NCBI GenBank assembly: GCA_002351725.1
Contig: DEHD01000017.1
Span: 1-64,000 of the forward strand
Direction of reading: 5' to 3'
DNA: 64,000 nt
Origin: Prevotella sp. UBA2809
GTDB taxonomy: Bacteria; Bacteroidota; Bacteroidia; Bacteroidales; Bacteroidaceae
The notes beneath the pieces were generated by a model. That model was not told the DNA's origin and did no database searches. It saw only the letters and a list, made by a program, of their open reading frames with translations. Numbering within the stretch: position 1 is the stretch's first letter; each line of letters opens with the position of its first letter. Below, in pieces: positions 1 through 7,687 of this stretch. Both the position numbers and the translations under genes were made by a program.

Positions 1-702
1 GTAGAATTGAAGAAGCAGGAAGCATGGGAATCGGTACAAAGGCTTGACAGTGTTGAAACACTACTGGCGGAGGAAAAGAAAGAGTATGATGCTGAGGCAT
101 CCGCTTCCGACAAACCTGCGAGACAATACAGCGAGCATGAGTTGAACGCCATCATGGACACGATTGGGCAGCGGCTCAGCAAGTGCAAAGAACTGTCTAG
201 CTGCATCAGCAGTTATTGTGTGGTGGCTAACGGCATAGAGGTGAATTTCATCTATAACACCGCAGAACGCCGTCGGCTGTTCCGCCAGAAAGTCTACAAT
301 GCACCCATTCTGAAATTTGTAGGGCCAGAATCTCCCATACGGATGTCAAAGACAGGTGTAAGCGATACGCTGGGCATCAGTATTCGTCCCACCAAAGAAG
401 TTTTTCCTCTTATAGCCGAGACCGTCACCTTTATACTCAGGAACAACAGCTGCAGTGAATTGACTTGTGGCGAACATTGCGAGATAGCATTCCTTGATTC
501 GGAAGGAGTCTGGCGCAAACTGCCCCGAAACGAGATGTTCAATGACATTGGCTATGAGGTGGACCCCAATGGAAGCAGGAAGGTCAGCGGCAGACTCAAT
601 CCCAAGGTATTTCCCACGCCAGCCACCCGCTACCGATTCTTCTATCCCATCACACATAACGGGAAGAACATCACCCTTATGGCAGAATATGAAATGAGAT
701 AA
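1..702 (+). CDS. Ig-like domain protein, 5' end outside window
   Basis: The frame is open to the window edge (GTA-GAA-TTG from base 1), so the N-terminus is missing. The visible 233 residues begin with a charged, helix-prone stretch (about 1-60) and end in a beta-rich domain resembling the bacterial Ig-like domain of Bacteroidetes lipoproteins (Big_14 type, judged by eye). Its block FNDIGYEVDPNGSRKVSG near residue 180 is echoed by FNDIGYELAPHSSRQFS in the lipoprotein at 2337-2858, so two related proteins bracket an ABC transporter. The stop lies one base before the permease start, suggesting one operon. The function of the missing N-terminal part, and so of the protein, is unknown. Confidence 0.6.
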   Translation, partial: VELKKQEAWESVQRLDSVETLLAEEKKEYDAEASASDKPARQYSEHELNAIMDTIGQRLSKCKELSSCISSYCVVANGIEVNFIYNTAERRRLFRQKVYNAPILKFVGPESPIRMSKTGVSDTLGISIRPTKEVFPLIAETVTFILRNNSCSELTCGEHCEIAFLDSEGVWRKLPRNEMFNDIGYEVDPNGSRKVSGRLNPKVFPTPATRYRFFYPITHNGKNITLMAEYEMR

Positions 703-703
703 T

Positions 704-1669
704 ATGTGCAATGTATTGAAGCTGTATTTCGGACTTAAGGCAAAACGCCTGTGGCGGATGCTTAAGGATTTGGGAGTCATGGCTGCACCCGCCTTATTTC
801 TTTTTTTGCTCATGGGCATACTTACTGTAACAGGATTAGTTTCTGCTCCTATATATTACAGTGTATCGCTCTATGTCTTCCTGTTGCTGGCTTATCATTT
901 CACGCGCGGCGACTCTGCATTTCTCTTCTCGGTTTTTGGAAAGAGATACACGAAGATGTTGTTTGTTGTAGAATACATGCTTCTTTCAATCCCTTTTCTA
1001 TGCATCTTCCTCTATCGCGGCGAACTTTGCGGCGTTGTGCTCGTTCCGCTTTCTTCGGTACTCGTAAGCATTATTCCTTGTGGAGGCTATTCCTTGCGCT
1101 TGCCCACTTTCCCGTTCTTGGCTTCTGGCAGCTATGAGTATCACCGTGCAGGACGTTTGACTATGCTTCTGTTACTGCCGCTAATGGCAGGAGGAGCGAT
1201 AGGCGTGTACGTAGGGAATCGTAATCTTGTTGTCGTAGCCTGTATGATTGCGGTTTCCGTCTTTAGCATGCTGCTGATGCGTGAGTGGCATGTGGAGTAC
1301 TTGTTTAATTACAGGAGTGCTGCGAGGTTTCTAAAACTTAAACTCCTGTATGCCTTGAGGAATGTGTGTGTAATCTTTCTTCCGTTTATAGTATGCCTGA
1401 TAATTGTCGATTCATGCCTGCCTCAGTTGCTTTTGGCAGCATCGTACTATCTTTGCGCAAGCCTCTTGTTGTTTCAAGTGGAAATGCTTTGCGTCGTAAG
1501 CGGTGGTACCAACAGCGGAGATGACATCTTACAAGTGATTGCTTTTATGGTCTTGAATGCCATATTCTTTGTGTCGTTAATTGTGCCACAGGCCATGCCG
1601 TTCTCCATAATAGCATCAGGCGTCTTGGCTTTTCAGGCCTATTCAATAGTAAGGAAATACAAATTATGA
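704..1669 (+). CDS. Multi-pass membrane protein, probable ABC permease
   Basis: This 321-residue protein is almost entirely hydrophobic, with roughly eight to ten predicted membrane segments and few long loops. I recognise no family motif. It starts one base after the preceding stop, and its own stop overlaps the start of an ABC ATPase by 4 bp (ATGA), so translational coupling is likely. The ATPase has no membrane domain of its own, so this is most simply its permease partner. The substrate is unknown; comparable two-component exporters in Bacteroidetes handle peptides, antibiotics or lipids, but nothing here decides between them. Confidence 0.65.
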   Translation: MCNVLKLYFGLKAKRLWRMLKDLGVMAAPALFLFLLMGILTVTGLVSAPIYYSVSLYVFLLLAYHFTRGDSAFLFSVFGKRYTKMLFVVEYMLLSIPFLCIFLYRGELCGVVLVPLSSVLVSIIPCGGYSLRLPTFPFLASGSYEYHRAGRLTMLLLLPLMAGGAIGVYVGNRNLVVVACMIAVSVFSMLLMREWHVEYLFNYRSAARFLKLKLLYALRNVCVIFLPFIVCLIIVDSCLPQLLLAASYYLCASLLLFQVEMLCVVSGGTNSGDDILQVIAFMVLNAIFFVSLIVPQAMPFSIIASGVLAFQAYSIVRKYKL

Positions 1670-2340
1670 TAGAGGTTAGGAATCTTACCAAGAAATATCG
1701 TGAGTTGCTTGTTATAGACAACTTCAGCCATTCCTTTGAAGAAGGGAAGGTATATGGAATCATGGGAGAGAATGGAGCAGGCAAAAGTACATTGTTCAGA
1801 TGCATTGCCGGGATAGAATCTTATGAAGGCTCTGTCTTTGTCAGCGAGAACAGGCAGATTGGTTACATGAACGATACACCCTTCTATTACTCATACGTCA
1901 CAGGCATGGAATACATTGAGTTCAGTCTTCGTGCAAAAGGAAAGAATGTCAGCAGAGAGGTGATAGAAAAGCTTAATGAGAAGTTCGCCTTGCCTCTCAA
2001 CAGATATGCCAGCAGATACTCCTTAGGCATGAAAAAGCGGCTGATGCTACTAACGCTCATGCTTCAGGACAATGACATCGTCATCATGGACGAACCTTTC
2101 AACGGTATAGATCTTGCTGGGACAATTGCTCTCAGGCATTGGCTAAAGAAGATGAAGACCAAGAGGAAATGCGTCATACTTTCCTCACACATCGTTTCTG
2201 CAATATCTGATATATGCGATGAGATTACGTATATTCACAAAGGCAAAGTCGTGGCTGATTTCTCAGGTATGTCAGCAGAGTCTATTGAGCATTATATTCT
2301 TGAAGAATTCCTTTCACCTGTGTCCATAAAAGCGAAATGA
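1666..2340 (+). CDS. ABC transporter ATP-binding protein
   Basis: A 224-residue single nucleotide-binding domain that would energise the adjacent membrane protein. Visible motifs in order are Walker A GENGAGKST near residue 35, a Q-loop position reading IGYMNDTP (no glutamine), the signature YSLGMKKRL near 120, Walker B DIVIMDEPFNGID, and the switch histidine in SSHIVS. The short length and single domain fit the ABC-2/drug and peptide exporter type. It overlaps the permease by 4 bp upstream and the lipoprotein gene by 4 bp downstream, so the genes are coupled. Direction of transport and substrate are not evident. Confidence 0.9.
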   Translation: MIEVRNLTKKYRELLVIDNFSHSFEEGKVYGIMGENGAGKSTLFRCIAGIESYEGSVFVSENRQIGYMNDTPFYYSYVTGMEYIEFSLRAKGKNVSREVIEKLNEKFALPLNRYASRYSLGMKKRLMLLTLMLQDNDIVIMDEPFNGIDLAGTIALRHWLKKMKTKRKCVILSSHIVSAISDICDEITYIHKGKVVADFSGMSAESIEHYILEEFLSPVSIKAK

Positions 2341-2858
2341 AACAAGCAAAACTTCTCTTCCTCCTGATTGCCACCCTCGCATTCGCCTCTTGTCGTCCAA
2401 CGGCACGGCAGGCGGTGGCAGATGTGGTACAGCCGACGGACAGTACTGAGGCCGTAACCAGTGCAGATACCCTGCGCCTCGTCATCACCGACAAAAGTCT
2501 CTCGCAAACCGACTCCCTTATACGGAGGATACTGAAACTTCCATTAGACTCTATTGTCGTGGAAATGGTTAATAATACCGACAGCACTTGTATGACAGGC
2601 GAGGCATACACCATCGAACAACGGATAAATAAAGAGTGGAAGGCATTGCCTATCAAGCCGAGAAAAGACGGAGCCGTCTATGCCTTTAACGATATTGGCT
2701 ACGAACTCGCCCCACATAGTTCCCGCCAGTTCAGTATCCACGTGGAGCCGGACAAATATGACTTCGAGCGTGGAAAGGAATTCCGCATCGCCAAGGATTT
2801 TCTCAAATCAGGGCAAAGCAATCCGCAAAGCGTCTATTGCTATTTTACAATTGAATGA
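2337..2858 (+). CDS. Ig-like domain lipoprotein linked to ABC transporter
   Basis: A 173-residue protein with a lipoprotein signal (hydrophobic run ending LAFASC, Cys near residue 19), so probably anchored in the outer or inner membrane. The mature part has a Thr/Ser-rich linker and one beta-rich Ig-like domain (Big_14-like by eye) containing FNDIGYELAPHSSRQFS, matching the domain of the protein at 1-702. It overlaps the ATPase by 4 bp and closes the operon. It could be a sensor, immunity or substrate-binding accessory of the transporter; the sequence does not decide. Confidence 0.7.
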   Translation: MKQAKLLFLLIATLAFASCRPTARQAVADVVQPTDSTEAVTSADTLRLVITDKSLSQTDSLIRRILKLPLDSIVVEMVNNTDSTCMTGEAYTIEQRINKEWKALPIKPRKDGAVYAFNDIGYELAPHSSRQFSIHVEPDKYDFERGKEFRIAKDFLKSGQSNPQSVYCYFTIE

Positions 2859-3187
2859 GCATACCCGTCCACCGCTCGGCTTTGCCGCTTCGCTCGTCGA
2901 AGAACTAAAGCAGGGCGAGAGTCAAACGCCAAGAGCATTATTAAATCAAATCTGTTTGCCTATCATTTTGCAAACTAATACAATTCAATTCAGTATAAAT
3001 GGAGCGATAGCTCGTTAAATAATGTTATCACGCCAAAAACACGCCAAAAATTTCGTGAACGCCAAAAAGAAAAGGTGGCCGATTACTCGACCACCATGCT
3101 TTACAACGTACTGACTGTCAAGAACTTATTGCCAGTTTGTTTTAAGCGGTTGCAGGGCCAACTCCTGCGATTGACAACCTTGCGTTG
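2859..3187. other. Gene-poor stretch between ABC operon and tRNA-Pro
   Basis: No convincing gene is present in these 329 bases. They hold a 17-bp sequence with a small CGGC-TTT-GCCG hairpin at 2874-2890 (repeated at 7618-7634), three copies of ACGCCAAAAA at 3030-3068, and sequence up to the 3' end of the tRNA gene. Short open frames here overlap the lipoprotein or the tRNA and have no family features. Confidence 0.6.
3030..3068 (+). repeat. Three direct copies of ACGCCAAAAA
   Basis: Identical 10-mers start at 3030, 3041 and 3059, spaced 11 and 18 bp. Short direct repeats close to a tRNA 3' end resemble arm-type binding sites of tyrosine integrases. No integrase gene is visible in the window, so this reading is an inference. 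Confidence 0.5.
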
Positions 3188-3260
3188 TCGGGATGAGGCG
3201 ACTCGAACGCCCGACCCCTACGTCCCGAACGTAGTGCGCTACCAACTGCGCTACATCCCG
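3188..3260 (-). tRNA. tRNA-Pro (anticodon CGG)
   Basis: On the minus strand the sequence folds as a cloverleaf. The acceptor stem CGGGATG (3260-3254) pairs with CATCCCG (3195-3189), followed by discriminator A at 3188. The anticodon stem CTACG/CGTAG encloses the loop TTCGGGA, giving anticodon CGG (proline, CCG codons). The T arm carries GTTCGAGTC. The CCA end is not encoded, since the next bases are CAA. A -7 box lies just upstream at 3273-3280. The 3' end faces the ABC-transporter block at 1-2858. Confidence 0.95.
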
Positions 3261-3272
3261 ATTTTGCGGGTG

Positions 3273-3280
3273 CAAAGTTA
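3273..3280 (-). promoter_or_regulatory. Promoter -7 box of tRNA-Pro
   Basis: TAACTTTG on the minus strand matches the Bacteroidetes -7 consensus TAnnTTTG and ends 12 bases before the first tRNA base. Confidence 0.7.
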
Positions 3281-3320
3281 CTGCTATTTTTTGAAATACG
3301 TGCAGAAAAGAAGATTTTTT

Positions 3321-5369
3321 TTACTTTTTATGCTGACGGTAGTATTTGCGGAATTGCTTGAATTCATCGCACTTGCTAACAAACATCGGCTCTTCTGGTG
3401 CATCGTCTACAATATCGAACAAGCCTTGGAACGCACGGAACTGAGGCGACTGGCGATAATACTTTCTCACGTAGTCGGATGTCTGTTCGTCCCACTCGTT
3501 GGCGGTCCACAGCTTGGTGGCTGATGTCGTGGTGTAAAGTTCCTGATATCCCATAGCAAAGAGGGCTTTTATCTTCAAATCGGTATCATTGGTAGCAGCA
3601 GCCTTCTGTAGCAGTTCGGCAGCCTTTGCTCCGAAGTCGACCTCGTTTACTCTAATGGTATCGTAGACGCTCTTGCTTTCGTGGAGCAACCACCAGCAGT
3701 CGCCCTTGATGCTGGCTTGGGCATAGCGTACAGCCAGATTGTAGCAACGCTGTTCCAGAGCCTTGCCTCTGAGCAGGTTGAGTGAGCTCTCCATCATCTG
3801 CATCTCTTTACAGAAGTCGAGTTTGATATTCTTATACCACTTGAGCTTTGTTTCCCATGCCTTGCTGCTGTCTAACCACTGTCGCTTAATCCAAGGCTCA
3901 ACCTCGTAGCTGCGCATGCGTGAATAATATAAGTATTCAGTGGTGCGATGCTCGTTGTAGTAGCTTACGGGTATGTCCTTTAGCCACTGTATGGCTCTAT
4001 CCCACTGGGCAATACGCATATACTTGGTTCCGATGAGCTCGATGAGGGCTGAATCGTTGGTTTGAATCTGGCTCTTCAGGAACTTGTCGAATGATTTTGT
4101 TCCTGGAGTCTTGGTGTAGAAATAGAACTTCTCAAGACGGTCAACACTCATGGTGTCTATGCGAAGATCGTAGCCGTAGTTATGTGTGATGTTCAAAAGT
4201 GCCAGCTGCTGTTCGGGCTTGTTCTGATAGTGGGGAACGATAGCCTGATTCATAGTACGCCTCAATGCTTCTGTGAAGAAATAGTCATTCTTTCCTTTGA
4301 GCCATGTGAGTTCTTCAGCCAGATAGTTATCGAACTTGTCGCTTGGCTTTGCTGTTGAAGCTGTGATGTAGAGCTTGAGTACACGGGCATTGTCCTTCAT
4401 TCGGTCGGTACCTTCAAGTGTCATAGCTGCATCAATATCCTTAATAGCCTCCTGCTTCTTGCCACTCAGATACTCAAGCCATGCTTTGGCGCACTTCCAC
4501 ATGATAGGAGTCTCGGTCTTGCCTTCGCGAATTACCAACTCGCAGAACTGCTGCATCTGCCATGACTCTTGCTGGTTGATATCGCGGATGAAAAGCTTAC
4601 CGCCATAGTAGCCGTCACTGTTGTAGTCTACAGCCTCCTGGGCATTATTCACAAAGTCCTGAAGCAGGAATGGCAGTACTTTTGAGTTAGGGTTCTGCTT
4701 GTAGTGCTGACTGATGGCGAGATACGAGCGCTTCTTATAATAGATTGTCATAAGACTCTCGTAATCGTCCATTTCGGCAAACATCTGACCGGCTTCAGCC
4801 TCACGGCCTGTCTTATAGAGAGCTCCGGCATAGATGTTCTTCATCATGTCTTTGTATACAGTCTCTATGAACTGACTGGCAGTTTGCTGCCAGAAGTTTA
4901 TGTTGTCTTGATGGCGCCCCAGCATCATATTGCAGCGCATATAGAGCAATGCGTGCTGTGAGCGCAGCTTGGTCTTAATCTTACTGAAGGCGTATGTGCG
5001 TACAGCCTGCAGATTGCGTTGCTGGTTGGCTAATTCCTGCTTGGTGGGGTAGATCCACTCGTATTGCTTGCTTTGTTCTACACCTACGCAATCAAGATAC
5101 TTCTTAAGGTTCTGCACATAGCTAACCATCAAAGCATCACCCTTCTGGCGGGCTGCCTTGATAACATCGTCGGCATTGAACCAGAAGTACTCTTCGGTCG
5201 AGCCGAGGTAAGCTTTCCAGTTGTCGTTGCAGATTCGTTCTACACGGGTCTTGAAGTTGTCTTGTACGTACATGCTAAACAGGTACGGGTTTTCGGGCTC
5301 GCCCCAAGCACAGGCAAATGAGGGCAGCGTAATGGCTGTCAACAGGCTAATGACGATAAATTTCTTCAT
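3321..5369 (-). CDS. Exported TPR-like protein of unknown function
   Basis: A 682-residue protein with a clear signal peptide (MKKFIVISLLTAITLPSFA). The rest is alpha-helical, with many paired helices rich in Tyr, Trp and Leu and segments such as YAGALYKTGREAEAGQMFAE that look like tetratricopeptide-type repeats. No catalytic motif is seen. Its ATG lies inside the 3' end of the upstream lipoprotein gene (23-bp overlap), so the two are coupled, and both follow murF. It is probably a periplasmic or surface scaffold working with that lipoprotein, which is inference from gene order. I do not recognise a named family. Confidence 0.75.
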   Translation of the reverse strand: MKKFIVISLLTAITLPSFACAWGEPENPYLFSMYVQDNFKTRVERICNDNWKAYLGSTEEYFWFNADDVIKAARQKGDALMVSYVQNLKKYLDCVGVEQSKQYEWIYPTKQELANQQRNLQAVRTYAFSKIKTKLRSQHALLYMRCNMMLGRHQDNINFWQQTASQFIETVYKDMMKNIYAGALYKTGREAEAGQMFAEMDDYESLMTIYYKKRSYLAISQHYKQNPNSKVLPFLLQDFVNNAQEAVDYNSDGYYGGKLFIRDINQQESWQMQQFCELVIREGKTETPIMWKCAKAWLEYLSGKKQEAIKDIDAAMTLEGTDRMKDNARVLKLYITASTAKPSDKFDNYLAEELTWLKGKNDYFFTEALRRTMNQAIVPHYQNKPEQQLALLNITHNYGYDLRIDTMSVDRLEKFYFYTKTPGTKSFDKFLKSQIQTNDSALIELIGTKYMRIAQWDRAIQWLKDIPVSYYNEHRTTEYLYYSRMRSYEVEPWIKRQWLDSSKAWETKLKWYKNIKLDFCKEMQMMESSLNLLRGKALEQRCYNLAVRYAQASIKGDCWWLLHESKSVYDTIRVNEVDFGAKAAELLQKAAATNDTDLKIKALFAMGYQELYTTTSATKLWTANEWDEQTSDYVRKYYRQSPQFRAFQGLFDIVDDAPEEPMFVSKCDEFKQFRKYYRQHKK

Positions 5370-6234
5370 AGGTCTCTGGTTTGTATCTGTTAATATTATC
5401 TGTTTCCAGGTGATATGTGATGATAGAGCGGCTAAGGCCTGGGCGCTCTTTCTCCATCACATGTTTTACTTTCAGTATTTCCTCGGCTTCAACAGTATGC
5501 TCAACTCTCACATTCTGTATGTTCCTTATCCATTGGTATACGGGATAGGCTGTAGCAAGAGGAAGTGGGTAATCTTCGAGTCGGCTGAGATACGGATATA
5601 CATCACGATAGTCGAGTATCGGGTTACGCTCTTGCCACTTTAGCGGATTGCCGGTATTGTATACCATAAGTACACCATAGTCTGCAGGAGGAGCGGGCAT
5701 AGACAGCTGATGCAGACGGATAGTAGTGGATAGTTGATATTTCTTGGACGATAGTTGATGGCGTACTTCCTCCAGGAACTTGTAATACGTTTGGCGGCTC
5801 TTAGAGGTATAGTCGCAGTCTATCTGAATCTCGCGTACATTGCTGATATCGTTTGTTTCGTTCATCTGCAATATGCGGTCTACTATCTTCTTTGCCAAGT
5901 CCTTGTGGGGCTTGTGCATACAGTCTTCGGTAATATAGATGGTGGGGATTAGCTCGATGCCTGCAGGCAGAGTGTCGGAGAATGATATGGTGGCATTGGG
6001 CGATGGCTCTGTGTCGTCGTCGTTCATCACCACATCAAAGTATCTGCAATATACCTTGTTGATATTATATTGGCTGAGAAACGCCCTTTCGGTAGAGTCG
6101 AACCTGAGGTCAGTACGCCAGTAGTAAACACTATTGCACTGCTCAAGGCTTTCGTCCTGAGACTTCTGCTTGTCACAGCCCGTCATCAGCAGTGAAAGCA
6201 AGAAGAATACTATCGCTAATCTCTCGCCTCTCAT
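5347..6234 (-). CDS. Lipoprotein of unknown function (possible TIM-barrel)
   Basis: About 295 residues with a lipobox LMTGC near residue 20, so a lipid-anchored envelope protein. A GTG at 6237 precedes the ATG at 6234; I choose the ATG, three bases after the murF stop. The body alternates beta strands and helices, with IQIDCDYT, LSTTIRLHQL and GVLMVYNTG as strand-like segments, which suggests a TIM-barrel-like fold of the glycosidase kind. No catalytic pair can be assigned. The gene is tightly packed between murF and the TPR protein, so it may belong to envelope assembly. Function unknown. Confidence 0.7.
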   Translation of the reverse strand: MRGERLAIVFFLLSLLMTGCDKQKSQDESLEQCNSVYYWRTDLRFDSTERAFLSQYNINKVYCRYFDVVMNDDDTEPSPNATISFSDTLPAGIELIPTIYITEDCMHKPHKDLAKKIVDRILQMNETNDISNVREIQIDCDYTSKSRQTYYKFLEEVRHQLSSKKYQLSTTIRLHQLSMPAPPADYGVLMVYNTGNPLKWQERNPILDYRDVYPYLSRLEDYPLPLATAYPVYQWIRNIQNVRVEHTVEAEEILKVKHVMEKERPGLSRSIITYHLETDNINRYKPETYEEIYRH

Positions 6235-6237
6235 CAC

Positions 6238-7569
6238 TTACAACAGTTCTGGCAGTTGATATAGTTTGGTGCTGTTAGAGCCCTTGATTAGGATATAATG
6301 ACCTTCGGGCTTTTCGGCTGCAATAGCGGCTTTAACCTCTTCTACATCTTTGAACTTGCGATAGTCGCACTTGGCATCATTAAATTCCTCGCCTACCAGC
6401 CATACTGTCTCTACATCAGTAGCTTTCAGATAGTCAACCACATGTTGGTGCTCTTCGGCTGAAACCTCACCAAGCTCTCGCATGGCACCAAGGATAACCA
6501 TCTTATGCTCGGCCTGCATCAACTTGAAGTTCTCAAGTGCAGCCTGCATCGACGATGGATTAGCATTATAGGCATCTACTATAAGGTGGTTCTTCTCGGT
6601 AACAGTCATCTGACTGCGATTGTTTGATGGCTCGTATTCCTCGAGTGCGGCACAAATCTTCTTGCGGTCTACACCGAAGTTGATGCCTACGGCGATGGCT
6701 GCAAGCAGGTTGTCGATGTTGTATGAACCAATAAGCTTGGTCTGGACCTTATGCCACTTTGTGCTGCGACCTTCCTCTTCGAGTATCATCAACGGCTCAC
6801 GCCAGCGGAACTTCAGGAATGGGTTACACTCTATAATCTCGCCCGAGATGCATGAGTACTGATTCTCAGGGTCGGTAGAGTAGGGCGACATCCAGATGTC
6901 TTCATCCTCACTTATCTGGTCCATCAGATACTCATTATCAGCATTGATGAAGATAAGGCTATCTTCGCGGCTACGCAGGAAATCGTAGAGTTCACACTTG
7001 GTCTTGATAACGCCTTCGAAAGAACCGAAGCCCTGAAGGTGTGCGCGACCCACGTTGGTGATAAGTCCACATGTAGGCTCGGCAGTCTCGGCCAGTGTCT
7101 TGATGTCTCCAGGATGGCTGGCTCCCATCTCTATCACAGCAATCTCGTGCTCCTTATTGAGGCGGAACAAAGTCTTTGGTACACCAACATCGTTATTGAA
7201 GTTGCCCTGTGTATAGAGTACGTTGTATTTCTTTGAAAGTACTGCAGCAATGAGCTCTTTGGTTGTTGTCTTGCCATTTGTACCTGTTATTCCGATTACG
7301 GGGATGTCGAACTGGCGGCGATGCTCGCGGGCCAGATCCTTGAAAGTCTGCAGACAGTCATCTACTTTTATAATGCGTGGGTCGTTAGCCACGTCCTCGT
7401 CAACAATAGCATAACTGCATCCCTTTTCAAGGGCCTGCATGGCGAACTTATTACCATTAAACGACTCACCTTTCAGTGCAAGAAAGATGCTTCCCTCAGG
7501 GCAGTCACGACTATCAGTTGTGATGCACTGATGTTGCTGATATAGCTTGTATAGTTCCTTAATATCCAT
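6238..7569 (-). CDS. murF: UDP-MurNAc-tripeptide--D-Ala-D-Ala ligase MurF
   Basis: Cytoplasmic enzyme adding D-Ala-D-Ala to UDP-MurNAc-tripeptide, the last soluble step of peptidoglycan precursor synthesis. At 443 residues it has normal MurF length. The N-terminal substrate domain has TDSRDCPEGSIFLALKGE near residue 20, the central ATPase has GITGTNGKTTTKEL near residue 95 and EMGASHPGDI, and the C-terminal domain has VDAYNANPSS. It is the first gene of a minus-strand unit with a -7 box at 7590-7597 and is followed directly by a lipoprotein and a TPR protein. The D-Ala-D-Ala it uses would come from Ddl at 18899-19891. Confidence 0.95.
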   Translation of the reverse strand: MDIKELYKLYQQHQCITTDSRDCPEGSIFLALKGESFNGNKFAMQALEKGCSYAIVDEDVANDPRIIKVDDCLQTFKDLAREHRRQFDIPVIGITGTNGKTTTKELIAAVLSKKYNVLYTQGNFNNDVGVPKTLFRLNKEHEIAVIEMGASHPGDIKTLAETAEPTCGLITNVGRAHLQGFGSFEGVIKTKCELYDFLRSREDSLIFINADNEYLMDQISEDEDIWMSPYSTDPENQYSCISGEIIECNPFLKFRWREPLMILEEEGRSTKWHKVQTKLIGSYNIDNLLAAIAVGINFGVDRKKICAALEEYEPSNNRSQMTVTEKNHLIVDAYNANPSSMQAALENFKLMQAEHKMVILGAMRELGEVSAEEHQHVVDYLKATDVETVWLVGEEFNDAKCDYRKFKDVEEVKAAIAAEKPEGHYILIKGSNSTKLYQLPELL

Positions 7570-7589
7570 AAACTTTGTGAATTTTGCTG

Positions 7590-7597
7590 CAAAGATA
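7590..7597 (-). promoter_or_regulatory. Promoter -7 box of murF unit
   Basis: TATCTTTG on the minus strand, 20 bases before the murF ATG, fits TAnnTTTG. Confidence 0.7.
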
Positions 7598-7671
7598 GTG
7601 AAAAATCTAATTTATTAGCTCGGCTTTGCCGCTTTTTCTTAAAAAAGAATTCCTAATTCTTATTTTTTTTG

Positions 7672-7679
7672 TATCTTTG
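7672..7679 (+). promoter_or_regulatory. Promoter -7 box of folP
   Basis: TATCTTTG ends only eight bases before the ATG at 7688. The expected transcription start would leave an untranslated leader of just a few bases, so the mRNA may be nearly leaderless. This also argues against the GTG at 7679, which overlaps the box. Confidence 0.7.
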
Positions 7680-7687
7680 TGGGCGAA

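Noticed and set aside
2680..3018. 112-codon frame after the ABC operon
   Set aside because: It starts inside the lipoprotein gene in another frame and shows no signal peptide, domain or promoter.
5347..6237. GTG at 6237 as start of the lipoprotein
   Set aside because: It directly precedes an ATG at 6234 that gives the same signal peptide; ATG is preferred.
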